Below are positions 18,630-26,938 of a stretch of DNA of 64,000 nucleotides, one piece after another. Position numbers and translations under genes: made by a program. Within the stretch, counting starts at the first letter, position 1. The number at the start of each line of letters is the position of its first letter. The stretch comes from [Eubacterium] eligens ATCC 27750 (GTDB lineage: Bacteria; Bacillota; Clostridia; Lachnospirales; Lachnospiraceae). The notes under the pieces were generated by a model, which was not told the origin of the DNA, searched no databases, and saw only the letters and a program-made list of their open reading frames with translations. Location of the stretch: positions 1,185,001 through 1,249,000 of the forward strand of contig NC_012778.1 of the NCBI RefSeq assembly GCF_000146185.1, read 5' to 3'.

Positions 18630-18658
18630 ATTTTACATAAGAAGAAGCAAAATATCAA
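18630..18658 (-). promoter_or_regulatory. gap promoter
   Basis: TTGATA (18653-18658) and TAAAAT (18630-18635) with a 17-base spacer on the minus strand. The leader is about 55-60 bases. The remaining AT-rich upstream sequence to 18782 shows no other feature. Confidence 0.7.
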
Positions 18659-18782
18659 GGCTTTCTTCCCATTTTTTACATTTTTGCACTTTTTTCAATA
18701 ATAACTCATTATCAATTAGTCATTTTGACGAAATTTTAACAAATTCTGTATCCAATATTATCTACTTAACACTAATCTCTGC

Positions 18783-20561
18783 TTAATACTGGCTTAAAGG
18801 AAACATTTCTTTGTATTCCTCAAAATATTTATCAAAATTAGTTCCATTATCTTTCTTGAGATTAATAAGATACTCATGTGTATCAAACACATTTAACTCA
18901 AGCTCAATAATCGCAACTGCCACGTTAGAACAATGGTCAGCAATTCTCTCGAAATCTGTAAGCAGATCATTAAATATAAAGCCCTGATGAAGTGTACATT
19001 CACCTTTCTGGACACGCTTGACATGATTCATCTTCATTTCATCACAATATATGTCAACGAGTTCTTCTAACGGCTCTGTCTTATAGGCATATTCAACCTT
19101 GTTCTGTTCAAATGCATCTATTACATTTCCAACTATTTCTTTCATAATTAGTGACATCAGTTCAACATCTTCAACAGCACAATCAGAAAACCTAAGCTTT
19201 TCATTAAACAGTTCTGCTGCTGCCTGTGATATGTTAACAGCATGGTCACTTATTCTCTCAAAATCAGAAATTGTATGGAGAAGCTTTGAGACCTCCTTGT
19301 TCTGTCCAGAAGTAAGCTCCTGCTGTGTAATCTTTACAAGATAAGTTCCAAGCTTATCTTCATATCTGTCAACCTTATCTTCTCTTCTCTGAATCTTGTC
19401 ATATTTTTCCTGCGAAAATGTATCCAGTAGTTCCATGGAACGAATAAGATTTTTCTGTGCCATATGTGCCATTGAACAAAGAACTGACTTAGCCTGTTCA
19501 ATAGCAACTGTAGGATGAGCAATAAATCTGTCATCAAGTACACTGATTTCAACAATATCTTTATCTTCCTCATCAACAACCTCCTTGAAAATTGCACATA
19601 CCATCTTTTCAAGGAATCTGATGAATGGAAACAGTACAGCAACTGTTGCAACTCTGAATAAAGAGTTCACAAATGCTATCGAAACAGTTGTCATCGTTCT
19701 GTCCATAAATGAAAAATGCACAAAATGATTAACACTATAAAATACTACTGCCCATATTAAAGCACCAAGTGCATCAACAAGAAGATATACAAATGCTGTT
19801 CTCTTACCATCTGTAGTCGCACCAAATGAAGAAATGATAACAGGCATGGCAGCTCCGACAGCAATACCCATTATAATAGGCAGTGCTACTGAAAATGAAA
19901 TAGCTCCTGTAACTGATAAAGCCTGAAGAATACCAACTGTAGCAGATGCACTCTGCAAAACAGCAGTAACCAAAAGTCCTATAAGTATTCCTATAAATGG
20001 ATTAGAAAACTTAGTAAGCATATCAATAAATGCCGGCTCAGATCTTAATGGTGCAACTGCTGCACTCATGTTCTGCATTCCTACCATAAGGATACAGAAA
20101 CCTATCATAATATCACCTATATGCTTCTTAGTGGGGTTCTTACAGACCATCCTGAACATGATTCCGATAACACCAATAACAGCAGCAAGAACCTCTGTTG
20201 AAAGTAAGTCTACCCATCCGGCACCACCACTGATATCAGAAAGACATAATACCCATCCAGTAACAGATGTACCTATAATTGCGCCCATAATAATACCGAT
20301 AGCCTGTTTCATTTTAATCATACCGGCATTAACAAAACCAACAACCATAACAGAAGTTGCCGACGATGACTGGATAATTGCCGTAACACCTGTACCAAGC
20401 AGTACTCCCTTAAGAGGTGTATTACTTAATCTGTACAGAATAACTTCCAGTTTGCCACCAGCCACTTTCTTTAATCCATCTCCCATAAGCTGCATTCCAA
20501 AAAGGAAAAGCGCTATTCCTCCGAGAAGAATAATCACAATGTGTATCAATTCAAAACTCAC
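18783..20561 (-). CDS. Na+/phosphate cotransporter (NptA type) with PhoU-like C-terminus
   Basis: About 592 residues. Two homologous transport repeats each carry the Na/Pi signature: QSSSATSVMVVGF in the first and LQSASATVGILQAL in the second. The C-terminal 230 residues are a soluble PhoU-like helical domain (KVDRYEDKLGTYLVKITQQE, with ISDFERISDHAVNI and DFERIADHCSNVA repeats). It would import phosphate using the sodium gradient. The start is called at the GTG at 20561: GGAG sits 5 bases before it, and the protein then begins SFELIHIVIILLGGIALFLFG as in relatives. An in-frame ATG at 20630 has no ribosome binding site. Confidence 0.92.
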   Translation of the reverse strand: MSFELIHIVIILLGGIALFLFGMQLMGDGLKKVAGGKLEVILYRLSNTPLKGVLLGTGVTAIIQSSSATSVMVVGFVNAGMIKMKQAIGIIMGAIIGTSVTGWVLCLSDISGGAGWVDLLSTEVLAAVIGVIGIMFRMVCKNPTKKHIGDIMIGFCILMVGMQNMSAAVAPLRSEPAFIDMLTKFSNPFIGILIGLLVTAVLQSASATVGILQALSVTGAISFSVALPIIMGIAVGAAMPVIISSFGATTDGKRTAFVYLLVDALGALIWAVVFYSVNHFVHFSFMDRTMTTVSIAFVNSLFRVATVAVLFPFIRFLEKMVCAIFKEVVDEEDKDIVEISVLDDRFIAHPTVAIEQAKSVLCSMAHMAQKNLIRSMELLDTFSQEKYDKIQRREDKVDRYEDKLGTYLVKITQQELTSGQNKEVSKLLHTISDFERISDHAVNISQAAAELFNEKLRFSDCAVEDVELMSLIMKEIVGNVIDAFEQNKVEYAYKTEPLEELVDIYCDEMKMNHVKRVQKGECTLHQGFIFNDLLTDFERIADHCSNVAVAIIELELNVFDTHEYLINLKKDNGTNFDKYFEEYKEMFPLSQY

Positions 20562-20753
20562 GAAAGCTCCTATCTGCGCATAAAAGTCAAGGTCGGACAG
20601 CGTAGTTGGTACTTCTACATCTATGCGCATTCACATAATCAGAATTTATACGCTGTCTTCTTAATAATATCAATACTAATAATCATTTTCAAGGAAAAAT
20701 TACCTGTATTTTACATTAGTTTACATGTTCTACATAAACATCAAAAATATCAA

Positions 20754-20781
20754 TTGCGGATTAATTATGTTTATGTATAAT
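20754..20781 (+). promoter_or_regulatory. Promoter of the PHP phosphatase gene
   Basis: TTGCGG (20754-20759) and TATAAT (20776-20781) with a 16-base spacer. The start codon is about 50 bases downstream. Confidence 0.6.
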
Positions 20782-20830
20782 GTATATTGACATTTAAGCA
20801 TATGACTAATATTTGATGGAGGACATTACT

Positions 20831-21640
20831 ATGCTGTTATCAGATTCACATATACATACTATGTTCTCTTCTGATTCAGAGGAGAACCCTGTAAATGTTG
20901 TTAACAATGCTATTTCACTGGGATTTAAACACATCTGTTTTACCGACCATAATGACTTTGATGCTCCTTTAGAAGATGGAAAAGTCATGTTTAACCTTGA
21001 TTTTCCGGAATACATTAAGTATTTCCAGAATCTGAAAGAATCATACAAAAATAAAATCAATATTCACATAGGTGTTGAACAGGGACTTATGAGAAGTGTC
21101 GCAGACAGAGTCAATTCATACGATTCTGCAAAACAGCTTGATTTTATAATAGGCTCGTCACATCTTGTATATGGAGAAGATCCCTACTACCCTGAATTCT
21201 GGGAGAAACGTTCTACAAAGGATACTGTTTTAACTTATTACGAAAGTATTCTTGATAATCTTGGCTGTTGTCACAACTTTGATGTGTATGGTCATCTTGA
21301 TTATATTGCAAGATATATTCCTGCCAATTCTTACGCATATGACTGGCATGATTTTGATGATTTAATTAATACCATCCTCAAAACAATCATTGAGAAAGGC
21401 AAAGGTATTGAAATCAACACTGCCGGTCTTAAATACGGAATGCCTGAACCTAATCCATGCCTTGATATTGTTAAAATCTATCACAACCTCGGAGGAGAGA
21501 TAATCACTGTAGGTTCTGATGCACACGAAGTTAAGTTTTTTGCTTACAGATTTGATGTCGTGTCAGATATGCTTAAAAACGCGGGGTTTAATTATTACAC
21601 CATATTTAATGAAAGAAAGCCTGAGTTCATCAGATTATGA
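20831..21640 (+). CDS. PHP-domain histidinol-phosphatase (HisJ/HisK type)
   Basis: 269 residues forming a PHP-superfamily metallophosphatase. Metal ligands are visible in SDSHIHTMFSSD at the N-terminus, FTDHND near 43, GVEQG near 83, GSSH near 110, VYGHLDY near 153 and GSDAHE near 230. Members usually dephosphorylate histidinol phosphate in histidine synthesis, but no other his gene is near, so another phosphoester substrate is possible. The start at 20831 (MLLSDSHIHT) has GGAGG 8 bases upstream; in-frame TTG and ATG codons just before it overlap that site. The terminator stem begins inside the last codons. Confidence 0.88.
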   Translation: MLLSDSHIHTMFSSDSEENPVNVVNNAISLGFKHICFTDHNDFDAPLEDGKVMFNLDFPEYIKYFQNLKESYKNKINIHIGVEQGLMRSVADRVNSYDSAKQLDFIIGSSHLVYGEDPYYPEFWEKRSTKDTVLTYYESILDNLGCCHNFDVYGHLDYIARYIPANSYAYDWHDFDDLINTILKTIIEKGKGIEINTAGLKYGMPEPNPCLDIVKIYHNLGGEIITVGSDAHEVKFFAYRFDVVSDMLKNAGFNYYTIFNERKPEFIRL

Positions 21641-21660
21641 TGAGCTCAGGCTTATTTTAT
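21617..21660. terminator. Terminator overlapping the phosphatase stop codon
   Basis: AAGCCTGAG (21617-21625) pairs with CTCAGGCTT (21645-21653), with TCATC/GATGA continuing inward. The TGA at 21638-21640 lies within the hairpin. A T-rich tail follows on the plus strand; the same stem may also end the convergent GH13 transcript. Confidence 0.85.
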
Positions 21661-21684
21661 ATACATGTATCTTATCTGCACCTT

Positions 21685-22995
21685 CTACATACATCTGTAA
21701 AATCTGAAGCTGTAAGATGGAAGAACTATTTTTCCAGATAATTCTTCTTTCTTACCTGTTATAAGATTAAGTGCATCTGCACATTCTGTATCAAAGTACG
21801 CTGTGTACTCATTCTCATCAGCATTAATTGCTACAAGCACTTTTTCTCCATCTGCTTCCCTTTTGAATACATATTGTCTGTTTGTAAGCACTTTCTTTGT
21901 GTAATCACCATAGCTTAATGCCCTGCTGTTATGATACATTTGTCCTAATGAACTTATTGTATCAGTCAGCTCGTTGTATTCCGGCTTATCAAACGCCGGA
22001 CGCAGAATATTGTCATTGCCGCTGCCCTTAACTGCCTCGCAACCCCATTCACTTCCATAATATATACATGGAATTCCCGGCATACCGAACATAAGGGCAT
22101 ATATAAGCGGCAGATGTGCTTTGTTAGTAAGTGTGCTGGCAATCCTTGAAACATCATGGTTATCAACAAATGTAAGCAGATGTTTTCCTGTATACAGACA
22201 CCATGGTTCTTTTCCAAACTGCCTTTCTATGCTGTGTGCAATCTCGAACATATTCATTGAATTAAAGCTTGAGTACAGTCCCTTATAGCACTCATAATTA
22301 GTTGCACTGTGCAGGCACTCATCACCCACAATTGTGTTGTAATCACCGTGAAGCATTTCTCCTACAAGGAAAAACTCCTGCTTCATCTGGTCTGTCTCGT
22401 ATCTTAAACGCTTCATAAAATCCCTGTTAAGGCAGTACGCAACATCAAGTCTTATTCCATCAATATCAAATTCATTAACCCAGCCACGCACCGACTCAAT
22501 AAGGTAATTAACCACATCCTGATTGTTCAGATTGAGCTTCACAAGATTGTAATATCCTTCCCATCCCTCATACCAGAAGCCGTCATTATATGGTGAATTG
22601 CCATCAAAGCTGATGTTAAACCAGTCCTTATAGGCAGAATCCCATTTTTTCTCACATACATCCTTAAATGCAAAGAAGCCCCTTCCGACATGATTAAACA
22701 CACCGTCAATGACTACCTTTATTCCTGCCTCATGCAGCTTTGACACAAGCTCTGCAAAATTCTTATTAGTTCCTATTCTTTTATCTATCACACGGTAATC
22801 CCTTGTATCATAGCCATGATAATCGCTCTCAAAAATTGGAGAAAAATACACCGCATCAGTTCCTAACTTCTGCAAATGCGGTATCCAGTCTGCAAATTCT
22901 GATATGCATCTGTTCATCACCCCGTCGTTGTCTCTTAATCCATCACAAAATCCAAGTGGAAATACCTGATAAAACACCGCTTCTTCGTACCACAT
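21685..22995 (-). CDS. GH13 alpha-amylase-family glycosidase, cytoplasmic
   Basis: 436 residues. The TIM-barrel motifs of GH13 are in order: DGVFNHVG near 97, GIRLDVA with nucleophile Asp184, LVGEMLHG with acid/base Glu213, and FVDNHD with transition-state stabiliser Asp281. A short C-terminal beta domain follows. There is no signal peptide, so it acts on imported maltodextrins or related alpha-glucans. The exact specificity (cyclomaltodextrinase, neopullulanase or alpha-glucosidase type) is not clear, and the N-terminal CBM34-like domain of neopullulanases is absent. The upstream neighbour on the same strand is a cysteine desulfurase 37 bases away, functionally unrelated. Confidence 0.9.
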   Translation of the reverse strand: MWYEEAVFYQVFPLGFCDGLRDNDGVMNRCISEFADWIPHLQKLGTDAVYFSPIFESDYHGYDTRDYRVIDKRIGTNKNFAELVSKLHEAGIKVVIDGVFNHVGRGFFAFKDVCEKKWDSAYKDWFNISFDGNSPYNDGFWYEGWEGYYNLVKLNLNNQDVVNYLIESVRGWVNEFDIDGIRLDVAYCLNRDFMKRLRYETDQMKQEFFLVGEMLHGDYNTIVGDECLHSATNYECYKGLYSSFNSMNMFEIAHSIERQFGKEPWCLYTGKHLLTFVDNHDVSRIASTLTNKAHLPLIYALMFGMPGIPCIYYGSEWGCEAVKGSGNDNILRPAFDKPEYNELTDTISSLGQMYHNSRALSYGDYTKKVLTNRQYVFKREADGEKVLVAINADENEYTAYFDTECADALNLITGKKEELSGKIVLPSYSFRFYRCM

Positions 22996-23032
22996 ATTAT
23001 TTTAACCTCCGTAACTGTCTGATATATTAATA

Positions 23033-24163
23033 TTAAGCCAATTCCCGCAGTCTGGCAACATCTTTCTTAATACACTCAACCACATAATCAGCTTCCCTGT
23101 GTGTAATTGTATGGTTAATTGTCAGTCTTAGTGAACCTTCTGCTATTTTTTCATCAAGTCCAAGTGCAAGAAGGACATGTGATGGCTTTCCTGAATTAGA
23201 TGTACATGCTGAACCTGCAGACACGCATATCCCCTGCTTATTAAGCATTACAACAAGCATTCCGCCATTAACATACTGAAAGCTGAAATTCATATTACCT
23301 GTAACGCGGCATTCCCTGCTTCCATTAAGCCTTGAATAAGGAATTTCTCTTAGTATTCTCTTAATCATATAGTCACTAATTCTCTTTTCCTGCCTTGCCC
23401 TGTCAGAAAGAGTTTCATAAGCAATTCTTGCTGCTGTTGCAAGTCCTGCAATCCCAGCTACATTTTCAGTGCCTGCCCTAAGTCCGTTCTCCTGTCCGCC
23501 TCCATGCATGAACCGTTCTGGCTTTCCGCCCCTGACATACAGAAATCCTACGCCCTTTGGTCCGCATATCTTATGTCCGCTTACATTTAAGAAATCCACA
23601 CCCAGCTTTTTCACATCAACATCAATATGTCCAAATGCCGCCACTGCATCAGAATGAACCTTTGCACCATACTCATGCGCAATTTCACATACATTTTCTA
23701 TCGGCTGGATAGTTCCAATTTCATTATTAGCAAGCATAACTGACACTAAAAATGTATCATTTCTAATCATTTTTTCTAACTGTTCCAGCTTAACAATTCC
23801 CTGCTCATCAACTGGTGCAAATGTGACATCTATTCCATAATTCTTAAGCCACAGTGCCGATTCCGTCACCGCATGGTGTTCTATTGAACTTACTATTATA
23901 TGTCCCTGTTTTCTTTTCAGACTCTCTGCTTTAACTGCCCAGTTATCCCCTTCCGTTCCACCAGAGGTGAAAAATATTTCATTTCTGTCAGCATTTATTA
24001 TATCTGCAATAATACCTCTTGATTCCTCTACAACATTTTTAGCTTTTTCAGACAACCTATACACACCTGACGGGTTTCCATAATCTCCCAAAAGATATGG
24101 AAGCATTGCTTCAGCCACTTCTTTTCTGATAGCAGTTGTCGCCGCATTGTCCATATATATCAT
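23033..24163 (-). CDS. Cysteine desulfurase (NifS/IscS family)
   Basis: 376 residues, a PLP-dependent class V aminotransferase-fold enzyme that takes sulfur from cysteine for Fe-S clusters or thio-modification. It starts IYMDNAATT. Visible elements are TSGGTEGDN, the His in SIEHHAV, Lys198 in SGHKICGPKG, which holds PLP, and the sulfur-accepting Cys320 in SAGSACTSNSG, a short group I-type loop. One oddity: the segment equivalent to HTDAVQA in NifS reads HSDAVAA, so the conserved Gln that contacts the PLP ring oxygen is Ala. No iscU, thiI or mnmA gene is adjacent, so the acceptor is unknown. Confidence 0.92.
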   Translation of the reverse strand: MIYMDNAATTAIRKEVAEAMLPYLLGDYGNPSGVYRLSEKAKNVVEESRGIIADIINADRNEIFFTSGGTEGDNWAVKAESLKRKQGHIIVSSIEHHAVTESALWLKNYGIDVTFAPVDEQGIVKLEQLEKMIRNDTFLVSVMLANNEIGTIQPIENVCEIAHEYGAKVHSDAVAAFGHIDVDVKKLGVDFLNVSGHKICGPKGVGFLYVRGGKPERFMHGGGQENGLRAGTENVAGIAGLATAARIAYETLSDRARQEKRISDYMIKRILREIPYSRLNGSRECRVTGNMNFSFQYVNGGMLVVMLNKQGICVSAGSACTSNSGKPSHVLLALGLDEKIAEGSLRLTINHTITHREADYVVECIKKDVARLRELA

Positions 24164-24245
24164 TATATTTCCGCCCTGTAATTCCTTATAATATTGTATT
24201 CAGGCAGGGCATATATTGTTAATAAGTCTATCTGCGGTATCTGCT

Positions 24246-25754
24246 ATGAATAATAAATTATCCTTAAAAGGTGGCATATTCAAATCCGCCATAATCCTTA
24301 CATTTGCCGGCATTCTATCAAAATTGCTCGGGTTTTATTTTCGAATACTTCTCACTAATTATACAGGTGCTGCAGGAGTCGGACTTTTCCAGATGTGCAT
24401 GCCTCTTATTGCGCTTGCATTTGCAGTATGCTGCAGTGGATTTTCTGTAGCTGTTTCAAAATATTCAGCATCATCTCCATCTCTAAAATGGCTTTTCTGC
24501 GTATTAAAGATTACTATTTCTCTTTCAATTGCCGTTATGCTTTTATTTCTTATATTCAGCGATTTCATTGCAAACCATATATTTATGGAAAGCCGCTGTG
24601 AGGGAATAATCCGTATAACTGCAATCTCTCTGCCATTCATGTGCATACATAACTGCTTGTCTAATTACTATTACAGTCAGAAGGAATCTTTTCTGCCAGC
24701 CTCCTCACAGCTTGTCGAACAGCTTGTGCGTATTGGCACTATTATACTTTATGTGCGCATAAAAAATGTATCAACAATATCCATTGCTGACGCTGTTACC
24801 GGTAATATATTCGGTGAATTTGCAGCTGCCACATACTGTGCTATTCCGCTGTTTTTCCGTTCCATTCATAATAAAAGCATGATGCAGAAGCTCTCCTGTT
24901 CACTCCGTGAATACAGATATATTGTTAAATATGCATTTCCAATTAACGCCAATCAGACTGTTCTGCATCTGCTTGAGGGTGCGGAAGCAATTCTTATTCC
25001 TGCAATCCTGTGCATGCATGGACTGACCAAAGATAACGCGATAAGCCAGTTTGGTATACTTACAGGAATGGCTCTTCCTCTGGTGCTTTTCCCATGTACG
25101 GCAGCTAATTCATTTGCACTTATGCTTCTTCCAAAGGTATCTGATGAAAGTTCGAATGTCCTGTCTGACCATCTTGCTGTGACAGTAAAAAGAACAGTTT
25201 CCATGTGTTTAAGTCTCGGCATTATAAGCATATTTTTATTCATTAACTATGGTGCGCGCCTCGGTGCAATGATGTTCCACGAAGACTCTGTATACATATA
25301 CACCTGCATTCTTTCATGGCTGTGTCCTTTCCTCTACTTAAAAATCAGCCTTACAAGCGTGACTAATGGCATGGGACATACCGCCCTTACATTCATAATT
25401 AATATAACCGGAATTATCATCCGGCTTGCCTGTGTATTTCTGCTTATTCCAAAGCTTGGCATAACCGGTTATCTGTATGGTGTTCTTATTAGCAACATAT
25501 GCATGAGTCTGCTTTACATTTTTAATATATACAAGAAGCTGAACATCCAGCCAGACCCGTTTGGCAGTATAATTGTGCCATTATGTATTGCGGTCATATC
25601 TATATTTTCATCAAGAATTATATGCCGCATTGTATTTGGTCTTATAATAAAAGAAGCAGAAGAATACACTCTCCTGCTTACCGGTGCCGCCATATGCTGC
25701 ATTGTATATATTATTCTCTTTATTCATGAACAATCGGAACAGCGTCCTTTATAG
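24246..25754 (+). CDS. MOP-superfamily lipid flippase (SpoVB/MurJ-like)
   Basis: About 502 residues with roughly 13-14 membrane helices. The N-terminus (LKGGIFKSAIILTFAGILSK, then LLGFYFRILLTNYTGAAGVG) is characteristic of the SpoVB/polysaccharide-transport branch of the MOP flippases. These proteins move lipid-linked precursors such as lipid II or wall polysaccharide units across the membrane. The ATG at 24246 gives the family N-terminus but its ribosome binding site is weak; an in-frame TTG at 24216 follows AGGG and is an alternative. The 3' end overlaps the convergent 105-residue protein gene by 35 bases. Confidence 0.85.
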   Translation: MNNKLSLKGGIFKSAIILTFAGILSKLLGFYFRILLTNYTGAAGVGLFQMCMPLIALAFAVCCSGFSVAVSKYSASSPSLKWLFCVLKITISLSIAVMLLFLIFSDFIANHIFMESRCEGIIRITAISLPFMCIHNCLSNYYYSQKESFLPASSQLVEQLVRIGTIILYVRIKNVSTISIADAVTGNIFGEFAAATYCAIPLFFRSIHNKSMMQKLSCSLREYRYIVKYAFPINANQTVLHLLEGAEAILIPAILCMHGLTKDNAISQFGILTGMALPLVLFPCTAANSFALMLLPKVSDESSNVLSDHLAVTVKRTVSMCLSLGIISIFLFINYGARLGAMMFHEDSVYIYTCILSWLCPFLYLKISLTSVTNGMGHTALTFIINITGIIIRLACVFLLIPKLGITGYLYGVLISNICMSLLYIFNIYKKLNIQPDPFGSIIVPLCIAVISIFSSRIICRIVFGLIIKEAEEYTLLLTGAAICCIVYIILFIHEQSEQRPL

Positions 25755-26037
25755 ACGGTGCCGCTTTCCAATAGTCAAGTCTGGATTCGTACTGCTGCCT
25801 TATCCATTCCACGGCAGCAAGACGACCATCTTCTGTCAGTTCAAATATCTCTGTTGTCTTATCTTCTTCCTTAACAGCACATGAAGCATATGGCCCGCGC
25901 CACACGCACGCAGAAAGCTTTAAATCAGGCTTTTCTCCTGTCTGCTTAAGCATATATCTCATTCCATTGTGCTGTCCTGTATACACACCCTTGTATTTGA
26001 AGAAATTAAGTGGCATTATTCCATTCGGATCAATCAT
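25720..26037 (-). CDS. Conserved hypothetical protein, 105 residues
   Basis: I do not recognise a named family. The protein is soluble; visible features are MPLNFFKYKGVYTGQHNGMR, the LSACVWRGPYASCAV segment and the acidic C-terminal half. The start at 26037 was chosen because AAGGTG lies 6-7 bases upstream. Its ATG overlaps the stop of the upstream membrane-protein gene in ATGATTGA, a sign of coupled translation. The 3' end runs 35 bases into the convergent flippase gene. Confidence 0.7.
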   Translation of the reverse strand: MIDPNGIMPLNFFKYKGVYTGQHNGMRYMLKQTGEKPDLKLSACVWRGPYASCAVKEEDKTTEIFELTEDGRLAAVEWIRQQYESRLDYWKAAPSIKDAVPIVHE

Positions 26038-26506
26038 TGCCATCACCTTCCACACCATTATTATTCTTTATAAGCTTCTCATTATAAAATGCGCCACCTA
26101 AATACATAATTCCTATTACAACCGGAAGGCATATAAGAATCAGCATGTTACCAGTTATTGAATACTTAGATACCACAAATACTATTATTAAATCAACAAC
26201 TCCTGCTATAGTCATAACAATTCCATAAACTTTGATTTTATTAACTGCATCAACAGCACCTATATTGGTCATTCCATAAAATCCTGCAATTGCAAAGTAA
26301 ACTCCCTCAACAATAACTGCTAAAAATGCTATGTTCAGCAGCCTAACAATCATATATAATGCCTTTCCCTGCTCTGTTGTTGAAAATGAATATAGATCCG
26401 ACATAATATAAAACGCATAAAATGCCATTATAATCCCCATCGTTACCGCAAGCATTGATGCTAATTTAAGAATTCTGCACTTTGACTTTTTTGTTACTAC
26501 GCTCAT
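26030..26506 (-). CDS. Small membrane protein, four predicted helices, unknown function
   Basis: 158 residues with four hydrophobic segments at about 13-32, 51-71, 90-110 and 118-137 and a polar C-terminal tail. No named family was recognised. CGGAGA precedes the ATG. It sits 30 bases after a 44-codon small gene and overlaps the next gene by 8 bases, so the three probably form one operon driven by the promoter at 26840-26868. Confidence 0.72.
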   Translation of the reverse strand: MSVVTKKSKCRILKLASMLAVTMGIIMAFYAFYIMSDLYSFSTTEQGKALYMIVRLLNIAFLAVIVEGVYFAIAGFYGMTNIGAVDAVNKIKVYGIVMTIAGVVDLIIVFVVSKYSITGNMLILICLPVVIGIMYLGGAFYNEKLIKNNNGVEGDGND

Positions 26507-26536
26507 ATTCTTATCTCCGTTTCTGATGATTAATGA

Positions 26537-26671
26537 TTATAACATGGCATTGGCGATTTTTAAAGGGTGGGATGTATACATCCCGTATGAAGCTAATTCT
26601 GCATCGTAATCTGTAATATTTCCCTCTTTTATCATTTTTAATAATTCTTCTAGTACTTGTTCTTTTGACAT
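26537..26671 (-). CDS. Small protein, 44 residues, unknown function
   Basis: An ATG at 26671 follows AGGAG with 7 bases between. It opens 44 codons, beginning MSKEQVLEELLKMIKEGNIT and ending NAML before TAA. The N-terminal 18 residues look like an amphipathic, acidic helix. Near the 3' end the coding strand holds a perfect 16-base palindrome, GGGATGTATACATCCC (26569-26584). It lies between a structured RNA leader and the membrane-protein gene and shares their strand. No function is assigned; the good ribosome binding site and the operon position are the evidence that it is real. Confidence 0.6.
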   Translation of the reverse strand: MSKEQVLEELLKMIKEGNITDYDAELASYGMYTSHPLKIANAML

Positions 26672-26712
26672 TGTGTTCTCCTGTATAAGCCCATTACAGC
26701 TATCTTATAAAT

Positions 26713-26811
26713 AAAAAAGCATAATTATTATTGGATGGGCGGTGTATCCATCATCTCAGGTACTCCGAAGAGTGTGTCGGGAACCATTTCCGACCTCAAT
26801 AATAACTATGC
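26713..26811 (-). ncRNA. Candidate structured RNA or leader element (four-way junction) ending in a U-run
   Basis: On the minus strand GCATAGTTATTATTG (26811-26797) pairs with CAATAATAATTATGC (26733-26719), 15 base pairs with one G-U, followed by six U. Inside are three hairpins: GTCGG/CCGAC (26776-26780 with 26790-26794), ACTC-TTCG-GAGT (26762-26773) and GATGG/CCATC (26734-26738 with 26748-26752). A strong promoter starts about 20 bases upstream. It may be a stand-alone small RNA, a terminator-type leader, or a mobile palindrome; no known riboswitch consensus was recognised. Confidence 0.55.
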
Positions 26812-26839
26812 TAATTAACAGTATATTCTTTATCATAAA

Positions 26840-26868
26840 AATATATACATTATTTTATGTTTTGTCAA
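26840..26868 (-). promoter_or_regulatory. Promoter of the structured leader and small-protein operon
   Basis: TTGACA (26863-26868) and TATATT (26840-26845) with an exact 17-base spacer on the minus strand. Confidence 0.8.
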
Positions 26869-26938
26869 CACCTATCTGTTTCAATCTTTCATATATTTAT
26901 TTCAATAGTTCAACAAAACAAAAGTATCTACACCCCTC

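Noticed and set aside
20562..20630. Upstream ATG at 20630 for the Na/Pi transporter
   Set aside because: It has no ribosome binding site, while the GTG at 20561 has GGAG at ideal spacing and gives the family N-terminus.
26713..26811. TPP, fluoride or SAM-type riboswitch
   Set aside because: Short words such as CTGAGA or TTCCCGA recall these classes, but the full consensus and pairing are absent.
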